Assembly: GCF_031656215.1 (NCBI RefSeq) | Contig: NZ_CP134228.1 | Location: forward strand, 4,545,001 to 4,609,000 | Length of the DNA stretch: 64,000 bases | Direction of reading: 5' to 3' | Source: Mesorhizobium koreense | GTDB lineage: Bacteria; Pseudomonadota; Alphaproteobacteria; Rhizobiales; Rhizobiaceae | Part shown: in pieces, positions 44,795 through 54,261 of the stretch | Position numbering within the stretch: the first letter of the stretch is position 1 | Layout of the letters: each line of letters opens with the position of its first letter | Notes under the pieces: generated by a model | The model's database searches: none | Told to the model about the DNA's origin: nothing | Seen by the model: the letters and a program-made list of their open reading frames with translations, nothing else | Translations under genes and position numbers: made by a program

Positions 44795-46174
44795 TCAGGC
44801 GCTCTTGCGAGCATATACCGCCCGTGGCGGCTGGCCATTCTGATTGAACCGCCTGTAGACGGTCTGCGACGGCCGTCCGACCAGGTAGCGTTCCGCGCCA
44901 TCCTGCAGCGCCCGCGCATAAACTTCGAGCGCACCGTCGATCGCTTCCAGGGTATAGTCTATGTCGGCGTCCTGATGCGTGTAGCTGACGACCAGCGATG
45001 GCATCAGGATGCCACGGCGTATCGTTTCCTGCAGCAGCAGGGAACGGAAGGATTGCGACGGATTGCCGTCCCGGTCGAGCGTTGCGTAGGTCAGACAGCA
45101 CGGCCGGCCAACCGGATAGACGAAAGCGTCGATCCCGTGCCGCTGCGCTGCCTCTTCCATGCCGGCCTTCAACTTGCTCCCCTGCCGGTTGAGGTGCTCG
45201 ATGACCGGCTGTGTACGGTAGATTTCCATCGTGGCGATGCCGGCGGCCATGGCGTGGGTTTCCGCGCCATGCGTCGTGGAGAGGAGAAAGACACGTGGCA
45301 GGTCGGAATGATCGAGTCCGCCGAGGCGCATGAATTCTCGTTTTCCGGCAAGGGCGGATAGCGAGAAGCCGTTGCCCATCGCCTTGCCGAAGCAGGACAA
45401 ATCAGGGGTAATGCCGTAGAGATGCTGCCCGCCGCTGGCATGCCAGCGGAAGCCGGTGATCATTTCGTCAAGGATGAACAATGTGCCTTCGCGACGGCAG
45501 ATTTCCTGGACGCGGTGCAGGAAGCCGTCCACCGGCTCGTCGCTTCTCGCCGGCTCCAGGATGAGCGCGGCGATCCTGCGGGGATAACGAAGGAATAGCG
45601 CCTCGACGCTCGCAACGTCGTTGTAGCGGAAAGTAAGGGTGAGGCGGCGTGTCGCGCGCGGGACGCCGGCGTTCATCGGCGTCGTGCCGATGAACCAGTC
45701 GTCGGTCGAGAAGAATGGGTGGTCGCCGCAGCACGCGACGAGATCGCGCCCGGTATAGGCGCGGGCGAGCCGGACGGCGCCGGAGGTGGCATCGGAGCCG
45801 TCCTTGCAGAATTTCACCATCTCCGCGCCATGGACGATACGAAGGAACGTTTCTGCGCAATCCGCTTCTATTCGCGCCGGACGCACGAAATTGCTACCGC
45901 CCTTCATCGCGGCCATCGCTGCCTCGAGGACAGGCGGGAAGGCATGACCGAGGCCGACGGTGCGGTTGCCCATACCAAATTCAATAAACTCGTTGCCGTC
46001 GACGTCCCAGACGCGACAGCCCTCGCCTCTTTCAATGAATCCCGGGGCCAAGACCGGATATTGATCGTCGCCTTTCGCGTAGGTATGGGCGCCGCCGGGG
46101 ATGAGCCGGCGCGCCCTTTCCCGAAGACGCTCGGACTGTGCGAATTCCGAAACCATAAGACCTGCCATGTGCAT
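44795..46174 (-). CDS. Class III aminotransferase, glutamate-1-semialdehyde aminomutase-like
   Basis: A 459-residue PLP enzyme of the GSAM-like branch. The start at 46174 follows GAGGGG; an ATG at 46168 is equally well spaced. The N-terminal RRLIPGGAHTYAKGDDQYP resembles HemL. KFCKDGSDATSGAVRLAR is the cofactor/substrate loop, ILDEMITGFR the PLP-contact region, and CFGKAMGNG contains the PLP lysine. HemL is usually a housekeeping gene elsewhere, so this copy inside a polysaccharide locus probably aminates a sugar or small acid that decorates the polymer. It faces gmd tail to tail. Confidence 0.88.
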   Translation of the reverse strand: MHMAGLMVSEFAQSERLRERARRLIPGGAHTYAKGDDQYPVLAPGFIERGEGCRVWDVDGNEFIEFGMGNRTVGLGHAFPPVLEAAMAAMKGGSNFVRPARIEADCAETFLRIVHGAEMVKFCKDGSDATSGAVRLARAYTGRDLVACCGDHPFFSTDDWFIGTTPMNAGVPRATRRLTLTFRYNDVASVEALFLRYPRRIAALILEPARSDEPVDGFLHRVQEICRREGTLFILDEMITGFRWHASGGQHLYGITPDLSCFGKAMGNGFSLSALAGKREFMRLGGLDHSDLPRVFLLSTTHGAETHAMAAGIATMEIYRTQPVIEHLNRQGSKLKAGMEEAAQRHGIDAFVYPVGRPCCLTYATLDRDGNPSQSFRSLLLQETIRRGILMPSLVVSYTHQDADIDYTLEAIDGALEVYARALQDGAERYLVGRPSQTVYRRFNQNGQPPRAVYARKSA

Positions 46175-46488
46175 ACATCCCCTCGAAATCCTGGCACGGG
46201 AGTTTAGGCAAAGCGCATCCGGTTTCGCCGCAGGAAAACGAATAGAGCGCGTAGCGCTAAAGATGTAGCGCCCTGTAACACTCCGCATGAGGCTCAAGGG
46301 GCGCCACCCCCTTCGCATCCCCGAACACCGGCCAGCGCCATACAAATCAAGAGAGCGCGCCCTCTTCGATAGCCGGCGGGACTATTCCGGACCGGGGACC
46401 TAAGCCCGCCGCATTACCTCTAATGCCATTCTTGCGGACAGGCTGTCGCGCTTTGCAGAATGCTGGAAACGACAAGGCGGTCTGGCAG
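46175..46488. promoter_or_regulatory. Divergent intergenic region with possible repeat relic
   Basis: These 314 bp separate the aminotransferase from the ExoY-like gene. Around 46240-46280 lies a short string of AGCGC motifs ending in CCCTGTAACAC, which recalls intergenic elements of Rhizobiales, and a weak 6-bp stem of AAGGGG with CCCCTT is near 46296-46312. I cannot support more than a double promoter region. Confidence 0.4.
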
Positions 46489-47286
46489 ATGTCGATGCCG
46501 AACAATTCCCCGAACATAATCTCTCCGCGGCGAAGCTTTTTCATCATCCGGCCGGAAGGTGGGATACCTGATCCGTTCACGATACCCGGCGGTGGAACAC
46601 CCTTGCTCGACATGCCGGTGGATGGCGCCTTTCTGACCGGCGCGATCGAAATTCCGGCAGCAGGCCGGCTGCCGCTTGGGAGCAAGGCAAAAAGGCTGAT
46701 GGACATTCTTGTGGCGACGCTCGCGCTTATCCTGGCCGCGCCAATAATGCTCGTGATCGCCGCGTTCATACTGGCGGCGGATGGCCGACCGGTCATCTTC
46801 GCTCACAGGCGCATAGGCTTCGCCGGCAGGCCCTTCGACTGCTACAAGTTCCGCACCATGCGGCCCGACGCTTCCGAAGTGCTGCAGAAGTATCTCGCAG
46901 ACAATCCGGACGGCGCTCGAGAGTGGCGCGAGAGGAAGAAGCTGAAGCATGATCCAAGGATCACGCTGTTCGGGAAGCTTCTCAGGGTCTCGAGCCTCGA
47001 CGAACTGCCGCAGTTCTTCAACGTGCTGCGCGGGGAGATGAGCTGCGTCGGGCCACGCCCGATCGTCGCCGAGGAGTTGCCGCTCTATGGTACTTCCGTC
47101 AGTGACTATCTGAGCGCCCGGCCCGGCATTACAGGCCTGTGGCAGGTGAGCGGCAGAAGCAGCATCGGCTATGCCGAGCGCGTTGCGCTGGATTCCCGGT
47201 ATGTGCGCAACTGGTCCCTTCATCGCGACCTCCTGATCCTCTTGCGGACCGCCTTTGCCGTCGTCCGCGTCGATTACACTTCCTAA
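46489..47286 (+). CDS. ExoY-like undecaprenyl-phosphate sugar phosphotransferase
   Basis: A 265-residue bacterial sugar transferase. Starts at 46489, 46495 or upstream at 46423 are all possible; 46489 has AAGGCGG upstream. A disordered N-terminal 55 residues precede a membrane helix (MDILVATLALILAAPIML), and the catalytic domain has HRRIGFAGRPFDCYKFRTM, SSLDELPQFFNVLRGEMS and GPRPIV. It moves sugar-1-phosphate from a UDP-sugar to the lipid carrier and so begins each repeat unit. It lies 19 bp before a secreted glycosidase gene. Confidence 0.93.
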   Translation: MSMPNNSPNIISPRRSFFIIRPEGGIPDPFTIPGGGTPLLDMPVDGAFLTGAIEIPAAGRLPLGSKAKRLMDILVATLALILAAPIMLVIAAFILAADGRPVIFAHRRIGFAGRPFDCYKFRTMRPDASEVLQKYLADNPDGAREWRERKKLKHDPRITLFGKLLRVSSLDELPQFFNVLRGEMSCVGPRPIVAEELPLYGTSVSDYLSARPGITGLWQVSGRSSIGYAERVALDSRYVRNWSLHRDLLILLRTAFAVVRVDYTS

Positions 47287-47305
47287 GCCCGTTCTGGAGC
47301 CGGTT

Positions 47306-48757
47306 ATGATCAAGCAGATTTGGATTTCTCTGGCCCTGCTGGCCACGCTCATCGCACCGGCTCAAGCGGCGTTCCTGTGGGGCGCGAACGGGCATCCGTT
47401 CTACGCCTATCCGGGAACCTCGATCAAAGAGCAGTTCGACCTCCTCGCCGATCTCGGCATGAAGTCCTACCGGGTAAACATCTCGGGCATGGACAAGGCC
47501 GACGAACTGGCGGCGGTAGTCGCGGAAGGCAAGAAGCATGGCATAGCCGTCCTTCCCGTCATCACGCCGGGCGGCCTCGATAGCGATGACCCGAAGGTAC
47601 TTTATCAGCGCGCCTTCGACCTGGCGGTCGGGCTCATCTCGCGCTTCAAAGGTGACATCCGGATATGGGAACTGGGCAATGAGCCGGAAAACCCGACTCT
47701 CATAAAGCCCTGCGAAATGAGAGACGACGGCACCCAATATCCCTGCAATTGGGGCACCGCATCCGGCCGCGACGTGCTCGATTACTATGGTCCGAGATGG
47801 AAACAGGCCAGCGCCATCCTGAAAGGACTCTCCGATGGCGCCATCTCGGTCGACCCGACGATCCTCAAGGCGATGGGCACGGCGGGTTGGGGCCACATCG
47901 GCGCGTTCGAGAGGATGAAGAACGACGGCATACGCTGGGATATCTCGGTATGGCACATTTACGGACAAGATCCAGAATGGGCCTTCAAGCGTCTTGCCGA
48001 ATACGGCCATCCGATCTGGATCACGGAGTTCAACAATCCCTATGGCAGCCAGCGCGGCGATGAAGAGCAGGCGAAGGGGCTGAAATCCATGATGGCGCGA
48101 TTGAAGGAACTCGCGCCGACCTACAAAGTGCAAGCCGCATTCGTCTACGAATTGATGGATGAGCCCTACTGGGCGCCCGATTACGAAGCCTATATGGGGC
48201 TGGTCCGCGTCGTTCCGAAGCCAGAAGACGGTTGGATGACCGGTGAACCGAAACCCGCATATGCGGCAGCCCGTGCACTTATCCGAGGCGAGGAACGCTC
48301 TATTCCAGCGGTTCAATGCCGGCTGGACAACGCCGGCAGGGGTGACGATCCGATCGACATGCGAAGGGTGCGCTATACCTACTGCATGGTGCTCGGCACC
48401 CAGCCGGACGCGGCGGAGCTTGCCGAATGGTCAGGCCGGCTCGAAGGGGGCAAGGCGAAGATTACTGACCTGATCGAAGCGATGTTCCGCACGAACGCTT
48501 TTTACGACAGGTACAGCAGTTTCGGCATGCCGGACCGCACCTATGTGAGCTTTCTCTACAAGCTGCTTCTCAATCGCGTCGCCGACAATGACGGCCGCAA
48601 CAGCTACATGAAACAGTTGGCGTCAGGCACGATGACGCGCAAGGACGTGGCCGTCGGGCTCGCGACTTCGAGCGAGTTCAGGAGCAAGCATCCTGGCCTT
48701 TTCACCAACAATTCGAAAATGGGACCCGCGACCGGCCAGGCGGCAACCGGCGAATAG
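47306..48757 (+). CDS. Secreted TIM-barrel glycoside hydrolase with C-terminal DUF4214 domain
   Basis: A 483-residue exported protein with a signal peptide ending APAQAA near residue 21. The catalytic barrel is of the clan A type: Glu126 in WELGNEPEN fits the acid/base, and Glu241 in [10 protein letters not shown] fits the nucleophile. The layout recalls GH39 and PslG-like enzymes that cut the cell's own exopolysaccharide. From about residue 395 the segment [33 protein letters not shown] and FATSSEFR-like ending matches DUF4214, a domain common in surface and RTX proteins. It starts 19 bp after the ExoY-like gene, so it probably trims or releases the polymer. Confidence 0.82.
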   Translation: MIKQIWISLALLATLIAPAQAAFLWGANGHPFYAYPGTSIKEQFDLLADLGMKSYRVNISGMDKADELAAVVAEGKKHGIAVLPVITPGGLDSDDPKVLYQRAFDLAVGLISRFKGDIRIWELGNEPENPTLIKPCEMRDDGTQYPCNWGTASGRDVLDYYGPRWKQASAILKGLSDGAISVDPTILKAMGTAGWGHIGAFERMKNDGIRWDISVWHIYGQDPEWAFKRLAEYGHPIWITEFNNPYGSQRGDEEQAKGLKSMMARLKELAPTYKVQAAFVYELMDEPYWAPDYEAYMGLVRVVPKPEDGWMTGEPKPAYAAARALIRGEERSIPAVQCRLDNAGRGDDPIDMRRVRYTYCMVLGTQPDAAELAEWSGRLEGGKAKITDLIEAMFRTNAFYDRYSSFGMPDRTYVSFLYKLLLNRVADNDGRNSYMKQLASGTMTRKDVAVGLATSSEFRSKHPGLFTNNSKMGPATGQAATGE

Positions 48758-48878
48758 TCCCTACGGAAGGCTTACTCCCGCGAAAGCCGAGATATCCTCT
48801 GCTTATCCAATTGAGGCGGTCGTCTGTGGCGGGAAGAGAACGCTAGTCTGCGCCGGAAAACCAGTCTGGAGGAATGCC

Positions 48879-49949
48879 ATGAAAGTGTTGGTCACGGGTC
48901 ACCAGGGCTATATCGGCTCGGTAATGGTCCCGATATTGCTCGCAGCCGGGCACGATGTCACCGGGCTGGACAGCAATCTCTACGAGCGCTGCACGTTTTC
49001 CCGGGGTGGGCGGATCGCCGACGTGCCGGCGATCCGCAAGGATGTGCGGGACGTCACATGGCGCGATCTCGCCGGCTTCGACGCGGTCATCCATCTGGCG
49101 GCGCTTTCGAACGATCCGCTCGGCAACCTCAATCCGGACATCACTTACGAAATCAACCATCAGGCGAGCGTCAGGATCGCAAGAGAGGCCAAGTATGCAG
49201 GCGTCGCCCGCTTCCTCTTGGCGTCCTCGTGCAGCAATTACGGCGTCTCCGAGGAAGGCCTGATCGATGAGGAGGGCGAACTCAACCCCGTCACCGCCTA
49301 TGGCCGTTCCAAGGTGCTTTCGGAACGCGACATCGCCAAGCTGGCCGACGGCAATTTCTGCCCGGTCTATTTCCGGCCGGCCACGGCCTATGGCGTCTCC
49401 CCGCGCCTGCGCTTCGACATCGTGCTGAACAATCTGGTGGCGTGGGCGGTCGCAGAGAAACTCATCTTCCTCAAATCCGACGGCAGCCCGTGGCGGCCGA
49501 TCGTTCACATCGAGGATATATCGCGAGCCTTCCTGGCGGGCTTGACCGCGCCCGCCGAACTGGTCTGGAACGAGGCGTTCAACGTCGGTTCGACCGAGCA
49601 CAATTACCGCATCCGAGATATCGCCCAGATCGTCACGGAGGTTGTACCGGACTGCAAGCTGACCTTCGCCAGCGATGCGGGGCCTGACAAGCGCTCCTAC
49701 CGGGTCGACTTCTCCAAGCTGGCGCGCGTCCTGCCCGAGGCGAAGCCACGCTGGGACGCTCGCGCCGGCGCCAAACAGCTCTATACCGCCATCAAGGCAT
49801 CGGGCCTGACGGTCGAAGATTTCGAGGGACCGCACTTCCAGCGCATCGCCCACATCCGGCATCTGATGAAGACGGGCGTGCTGCGAAGCGACCTGCGTCA
49901 CATGGAAAAGGCCTCGCAGAAAACCGGCCGGATGGCGACGGTGCACTGA
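48879..49949 (+). CDS. NAD-dependent sugar epimerase/dehydratase
   Basis: A 356-residue extended SDR with GHQGYIGS at residues 7-14 and a GGAGG site before the start. [10 protein letters not shown] near residue 113 and YGRSKVLSE near residue 145 give the active-site Ser, Tyr and Lys. [16 protein letters not shown] follows, as in surface-sugar epimerases. The exact reaction (4-epimerisation, reduction or dehydration) is unclear. It is the first gene of a cassette that continues with DUF4910, RmlC-like, C-methyltransferase, cytidylyltransferase and PIG-L genes. Confidence 0.9.
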   Translation: MKVLVTGHQGYIGSVMVPILLAAGHDVTGLDSNLYERCTFSRGGRIADVPAIRKDVRDVTWRDLAGFDAVIHLAALSNDPLGNLNPDITYEINHQASVRIAREAKYAGVARFLLASSCSNYGVSEEGLIDEEGELNPVTAYGRSKVLSERDIAKLADGNFCPVYFRPATAYGVSPRLRFDIVLNNLVAWAVAEKLIFLKSDGSPWRPIVHIEDISRAFLAGLTAPAELVWNEAFNVGSTEHNYRIRDIAQIVTEVVPDCKLTFASDAGPDKRSYRVDFSKLARVLPEAKPRWDARAGAKQLYTAIKASGLTVEDFEGPHFQRIAHIRHLMKTGVLRSDLRHMEKASQKTGRMATVH

Positions 49950-49950
49950 C

Positions 49951-51285
49951 GTGTCGCCGGCGCGTCCGCGGCCCCTTCCCGCCGATGCTCCGGAAGCGCC
50001 GGCTTCCGCCACGGGAGCGGAAATCTTCGCCCTTGCCGAAGCGATCTTTCCGATCTGCCGGAGCATCACCGGAGAAGGCGTCCGCGAGACACTTCGTATC
50101 CTCGGCCGGCATCTACCCCTGAAGCGTCGCGAGGTGCCGACCGGCACGCGCGTGCTCGACTGGGAAATACCGAAGGAATGGGTGATCCGTGAGGCCTTCA
50201 TAGAGGATATGAACGGCAATCGGATACTCGATTTCCGGGAGTGCAATCTCACCGTCCTGAACTACAGCATTCCGGTCGACCGGATAGTGCATCTGGAGGA
50301 ACTCAGGGAGCACGTCCACACGCTTCCCGATCAGCCGGACGCCATTCCCTATCGGACGTCCTATTACGCGCCGCGCTGGGGCTTCTGCATGCCGCACAGA
50401 CAACTGGAGGCGCTGGCGTCCGGCATGTATCGCGTTCGTATCGACAGCGAACTGAAGGATGGCAGCCTCGCCTATGGCGAGTATGTGCACCAAGGCGAGA
50501 CGGATCGTGAATTCCTCCTCACGACCCATATCTGCCATCCGTCGATGGCGAACGACAATTGCTCCGGGCTGGCGCTTCTGACGCTGCTCGCACGGGATCT
50601 CAGCCATCGACGGACCCGTTATACCTATCGCTTCCTCTTCGCGCCGGGCACGATCGGGGCGCTCGCCTGGCTCGCCGCCAACGAGGATCGCGTAAAGCTG
50701 ATCGACCACGGGCTGGTGATCTCCTGCGTCGGCGACAGCGGCGGACCGAGCTACAAGCGGAGCCGCCGCCACGACGCCTTCATCGACCGGGCCATGGCGC
50801 ATGTGCTGCGGAACGCAAGCGGTTCGCGTCTCCTCGATTTCTCGCCTTATGGCTACGACGAGCGGCAATTCTGCTCGCCGGGCTTCAACCTTCCCGTCGG
50901 TCTGTTCCAGCGCAGCACCTTCGCCACCTTTCCGGAGTATCATACTTCGGCTGACAATCTGGATTTCATCCGGCCGGAATATCTCGCCGATTCCTATCGG
51001 CTGCTGATGGATGCCATCGACATCGTCGAAAAGGATTGGACGCCGCTCAATCTTTTCCCGAAAGGGGAGCCGCAGCTCGGCCGCCGCGGCCTTTACGGTG
51101 CGCTCGGCGGCGACAAATCCGCCAGCGAAAAAGCCATGGCGATGTTGTGGGTCCTTAACCTGGCGGATGGCGAAAACTCGCTCCTGGCGATCGCCGAACG
51201 TTCAGGCTTAAACTTCGATGACGTGGCTGGAGCGGCCGAACTGCTGCGGGAACACGGCCTCCTTGCCGCATCGGTAGCAGAATAG
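49951..51285 (+). CDS. DUF4910 aminopeptidase-like protein
   Basis: A 444-residue protein starting at GTG one base after the epimerase stop. FPICRSITGEGVRETL near residue 33 and VPTGTRVLDWEIPKEW near residue 62 are DUF4910/DUF2172 hallmarks. The M28-like metal site appears intact: His193 and His196 in THICHPS, Asp202 in NDNCSG, and later YHTSADN. A winged-helix-like C-terminal domain covers about the last 60 residues. It has no signal peptide, so it is cytoplasmic. Its tight coupling to sugar genes suggests action on a nucleotide-sugar or an amide-linked decoration and not on peptides, but no function is established that I can rely on. Confidence 0.85.
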   Translation: MSPARPRPLPADAPEAPASATGAEIFALAEAIFPICRSITGEGVRETLRILGRHLPLKRREVPTGTRVLDWEIPKEWVIREAFIEDMNGNRILDFRECNLTVLNYSIPVDRIVHLEELREHVHTLPDQPDAIPYRTSYYAPRWGFCMPHRQLEALASGMYRVRIDSELKDGSLAYGEYVHQGETDREFLLTTHICHPSMANDNCSGLALLTLLARDLSHRRTRYTYRFLFAPGTIGALAWLAANEDRVKLIDHGLVISCVGDSGGPSYKRSRRHDAFIDRAMAHVLRNASGSRLLDFSPYGYDERQFCSPGFNLPVGLFQRSTFATFPEYHTSADNLDFIRPEYLADSYRLLMDAIDIVEKDWTPLNLFPKGEPQLGRRGLYGALGGDKSASEKAMAMLWVLNLADGENSLLAIAERSGLNFDDVAGAAELLREHGLLAASVAE

Positions 51286-51288
51286 GCT

Positions 51289-51831
51289 TCACGCGATGCC
51301 GACGGGTTCCAGCGCAGGCCATTTCCGATCGTTGTCGGACAGGATCGACGGAGAAGCCGGCCAGTCGATTGCAAGCAGCGGGTCGTCGTAGCGGATGCCG
51401 CTCGCCGCCGCCGGCACATGAAATTCGGAAATCAGATACGCCACCGTAGTCTCGTCCGCGAGTGTCTGGTGTCCGTGTGCAAAACCCTTCGGCACATAGA
51501 GCTGAAGCCGGTTTTGCGCCGTAAGATCGAAGGCCACCCATTGCCGATAAGTGGGTGATCCGGGGCGCAGATCGACGATCACATCGAATATCGCGCCCTG
51601 GATGCAGGAGACGATCTTTACTTCGGCATAGGGCGGGCGCTGGAAGTGGATGCCGCGCAAAGTGTGTCGTTTCCGCGAAAATGAGATCGAATGCTGGACG
51701 AACTTCGTTTCCAGCTTGCGCGCGCCGAATTCCTGGACACAGAAGCTGCGTGCGAAAAAGCCCCTGTCGTCATGAACCGGCTCCGGCGCGACCAGCCAGG
51801 CACCCTTGAGCACGGTTTCCTCGAAACGCAT
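51289..51831 (-). CDS. dTDP-4-dehydrorhamnose 3,5-epimerase-like cupin (RmlC family)
   Basis: A 180-residue protein of the RmlC family starting at 51831 (MRFEETVLKGAW) after GGGCAGGG. Family features are PVHDDRGFFARSFC, HSISFSRKRHTLRGIHFQ with the catalytic His, and YVPKGFAHGHQTL. It epimerises C3 and/or C5 of a 4-keto-6-deoxysugar nucleotide. No rmlA, rmlB or rmlD lies in the window, so its substrate may be the product of the cassette and not dTDP-rhamnose. It is on the opposite strand to its cassette neighbours and ends 3 bp from the DUF4910 stop. Confidence 0.92.
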   Translation of the reverse strand: MRFEETVLKGAWLVAPEPVHDDRGFFARSFCVQEFGARKLETKFVQHSISFSRKRHTLRGIHFQRPPYAEVKIVSCIQGAIFDVIVDLRPGSPTYRQWVAFDLTAQNRLQLYVPKGFAHGHQTLADETTVAYLISEFHVPAAASGIRYDDPLLAIDWPASPSILSDNDRKWPALEPVGIA

Positions 51832-52162
51832 CCCTGCCCTACCCCACGCGACCTCTGGCCGCGAGATGGCGGCCACAACACCATGTCGCGGCGGCGGACC
51901 GGGCGATATCCGCCTCCAGGACGGTTCATGCTGGACGAAAGGCTGAGTGGCGGGCCGCGCTTACGCCTTCAGGTGAGTGAGGGCGGTATGCACTCGGCTA
52001 TTGTCTGTAAAGCGCGATGCAAGCGTACCGGGCGGTCGTTCAATGGAGTTATTCCGGCCGATCGAATTGCCGGATCGTCAGCCATGCCCGGCGCCGTCTA
52101 CTCTTCGTGTGCTCGCAGTTTGAACGCATCGACCGATTGCGTTCTGAAATCCGGAGGAGCGC
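51832..52162. promoter_or_regulatory. Divergent intergenic region
   Basis: These 331 bp lie between the RmlC-like gene (minus) and the methyltransferase (plus) and must hold a promoter for each. The GGAGG site at 52153-52157 serves the methyltransferase. No gene, repeat or operator was recognised. Confidence 0.45.
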
Positions 52163-53455
52163 ATGAATATCCAGGCCAGCGAGGCCAGGCTGCAAACTTC
52201 GGCCGAACCTCTGCATACATGCCGGCTCTGCGGCGCCCATCTCAAGCACAATTTCGTCGATCTCGGCATGTCGCCGCCATGCGAAAGCTTTCTCAGGGCC
52301 GATCAGATCGATGGCGTGGAGCCCTATTTCCCGCTCCGCGTCATGGTCTGCGAATCCTGCTTCCTCGTGCAATTGCCGGAATATGTCAGCGCCCGCGAGA
52401 TTTTCACCGACTACGCTTACTTCTCCTCCTATTCGACGAGTTGGGTCGAGCATGCCCGGCGCTATTGCGTGGCAATGAAGGAGCGGTTCAATCTCGGGCC
52501 GGCCAGCCTCGCAGTCGAGCTCGCCAGCAATGACGGCTATCTGCTGCAGCATTTCCTCCCGCTCGGCGTGCCCGTGCTCGGCATCGAACCGGCCGCCAAT
52601 GTCGCCCGCGAGGCCGTGGCAAAAGGGGTGCCGACGCTGATCGAATTCTTCGGCGTGGACCTGGCGAGAAGGCTGGTCGCGCAGGGAAAGCGCGCCGACC
52701 TGATCGCCGGCAACAACGTGCTCGCGCAGGTGCCCGATCTCAACGATTTCGTGGCCGGCATGGCGCTTCTCCTGAAGCCGGAGGGGGTCATCACGCTCGA
52801 ATTTCCGCATATCGAGCGGCTGGTGAGCGAAAACCAGTTCGACACCATCTACCACGAGCATTTCTCCTATTTCTCGCTGACCACCGTGGACATCATGGCG
52901 CGCCGGCACGGGCTGAAGGTCATCGATGTCGAGGAATTGCCCACGCATGGCGGATCATTGCGTGTCTATCTCGCGCACGAGCGGAGCCATTGGGCCGATT
53001 CACCGGCGGTCGCCGCCTTGCTGGAGCGCGAGGAACGGCGCGGCTTCAGGGAAATGACCGTCTATCTCTCCTTTGGCGAGCGGGCGCGGCGGGCCAAGCG
53101 CGACCTGCTGGCTTTCCTTGTTACCGCCAAGAACGACGGCAAGACGATCTGCGGCTATGGCGCACCGGGCAAGGGCAACACGCTCCTGAACTATTGCGCG
53201 ATCGGCACGGATTTCCTCGACTTCACGGTCGACCGCAACCCGCACAAGCATGGCCGCTTCACGCCGGGCATGCACATCCCCATCCGGAGCGTCGAGGCGA
53301 TCGACGAGGCCAAACCGCACTACATCCTGATCCTGCCCTGGAATTTGAAGGACGAGATCATCCGGCAGATGCGGCACGTCGCGGCCTGGGGCGCGAAATT
53401 CGTGGTCCCCATCCCCTTCGTGACCATCATAGATCCCGAGGAGTATCCGTCATGA
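52163..53455 (+). CDS. Sugar C-methyltransferase (NovU/TylCIII-like, SAM-dependent)
   Basis: A 430-residue three-domain enzyme. The N-terminal zinc-binding part has CRLCG near residue 15 and CESC near residue 67. The SAM domain has VELASNDGYLLQHF near residue 118, and the NTIYHEHFSYFSL-type segment (DTIYHEHFSYF) near residue 227 is the family active-site region. The C-terminal domain has GYGAPGKGNTLLNY near residue 330. Enzymes of this set add a methyl group to C3 or another carbon of 4-keto-deoxysugar nucleotides. It overlaps the cytidylyltransferase by 4 bp, consistent with a CDP-linked branched sugar. Confidence 0.92.
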   Translation: MNIQASEARLQTSAEPLHTCRLCGAHLKHNFVDLGMSPPCESFLRADQIDGVEPYFPLRVMVCESCFLVQLPEYVSAREIFTDYAYFSSYSTSWVEHARRYCVAMKERFNLGPASLAVELASNDGYLLQHFLPLGVPVLGIEPAANVAREAVAKGVPTLIEFFGVDLARRLVAQGKRADLIAGNNVLAQVPDLNDFVAGMALLLKPEGVITLEFPHIERLVSENQFDTIYHEHFSYFSLTTVDIMARRHGLKVIDVEELPTHGGSLRVYLAHERSHWADSPAVAALLEREERRGFREMTVYLSFGERARRAKRDLLAFLVTAKNDGKTICGYGAPGKGNTLLNYCAIGTDFLDFTVDRNPHKHGRFTPGMHIPIRSVEAIDEAKPHYILILPWNLKDEIIRQMRHVAAWGAKFVVPIPFVTIIDPEEYPS

Positions 53456-54261
53456 AGGTCGTCCTGTTCTGCGGCGGGCTCGGCACGCGCATCCGCGAAT
53501 ATTCCGACAGCGTGCCGAAGCCGATGATCCCGCTCGGGCACCAGCCCATCCTGCGCCACGTCATGCAATATTACAGCGATTACGGGCATGACGAATTCAT
53601 CCTGTGCCTCGGCTACAAGGCCAACGTCATCAAGGATTTCTTCCTGAACGCGCGCCCGCAAAGCTTCTCCGACTGCGTCATCTCGGACGGTGGCCGCGAT
53701 GTCCGTATCCTGGACGAGAATCCGAAGGACTGGCGCGTCACCCTCATCGACACCGGCATCTGGCGCAATATCGGCGAACGGCTCTGGGCCGTCAGGAACT
53801 TCGTCAAGGGAGAGGAAATCTTCCTCGCCAATTATAGCGACGGGCTGACCGACGTCGATCTCGACGACATGCTTTCGCGTTTCCGTGCCAGCGGCAAGCT
53901 CGCCTCCTTCCTCGCCGTGCGGCCGCCGCTTACCTACCACCTCGCCGATATCGCAGAGGACGGACGGGTTCGCGAGTTCCGGACATCGACCACTTCGGAC
54001 ATCTGGATCAATGGCGGCTATTTCCTCTTCCGTGGCGAGATCTTCGATTACATGCGCGAAGGCGAGGAACTGGTGCTCGAGCCCTTCGCCCGCCTCATCG
54101 CCGAGGACAAGCTGATGGCCTACAAGCATGAAGGCTTCTGGCGATCCATGGACACGCTGCGCGACTGGCAGGCGCTGGAGGACATGGTCGAAAAGGGCAA
54201 CATGCCCTGGGCCCGGCGGATGCATGCCCATGCGATCAGGCCGGCAGCGGCCAGCGCATGA
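53452..54261 (+). CDS. Glucose-1-phosphate cytidylyltransferase-like nucleotidyltransferase
   Basis: A 269-residue sugar nucleotidyltransferase. FCGGLGTRIREYSDSVPKPM at the start is the nucleotide-binding loop with the catalytic Arg and Lys; HVMQYYSDYGHDEFILCLGY follows as in RfbF. The late DTLRDWQALEDMV is typical of this family. It joins a sugar-1-phosphate to CTP (by similarity). No clear CDP-glucose 4,6-dehydratase is present next to it, so either the cassette epimerase fills that role or the sugar differs. Both ends overlap neighbours by 4 bp. Confidence 0.88.
   Translation: MKVVLFCGGLGTRIREYSDSVPKPMIPLGHQPILRHVMQYYSDYGHDEFILCLGYKANVIKDFFLNARPQSFSDCVISDGGRDVRILDENPKDWRVTLIDTGIWRNIGERLWAVRNFVKGEEIFLANYSDGLTDVDLDDMLSRFRASGKLASFLAVRPPLTYHLADIAEDGRVREFRTSTTSDIWINGGYFLFRGEIFDYMREGEELVLEPFARLIAEDKLMAYKHEGFWRSMDTLRDWQALEDMVEKGNMPWARRMHAHAIRPAAASA

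Noticed and set aside
46420-47352. A 310-codon minus-strand frame opposite the ExoY-like gene
   Set aside because: The + strand protein has all sugar-transferase motifs. The antisense product is low in hydrophobic core and matches nothing I recognise.
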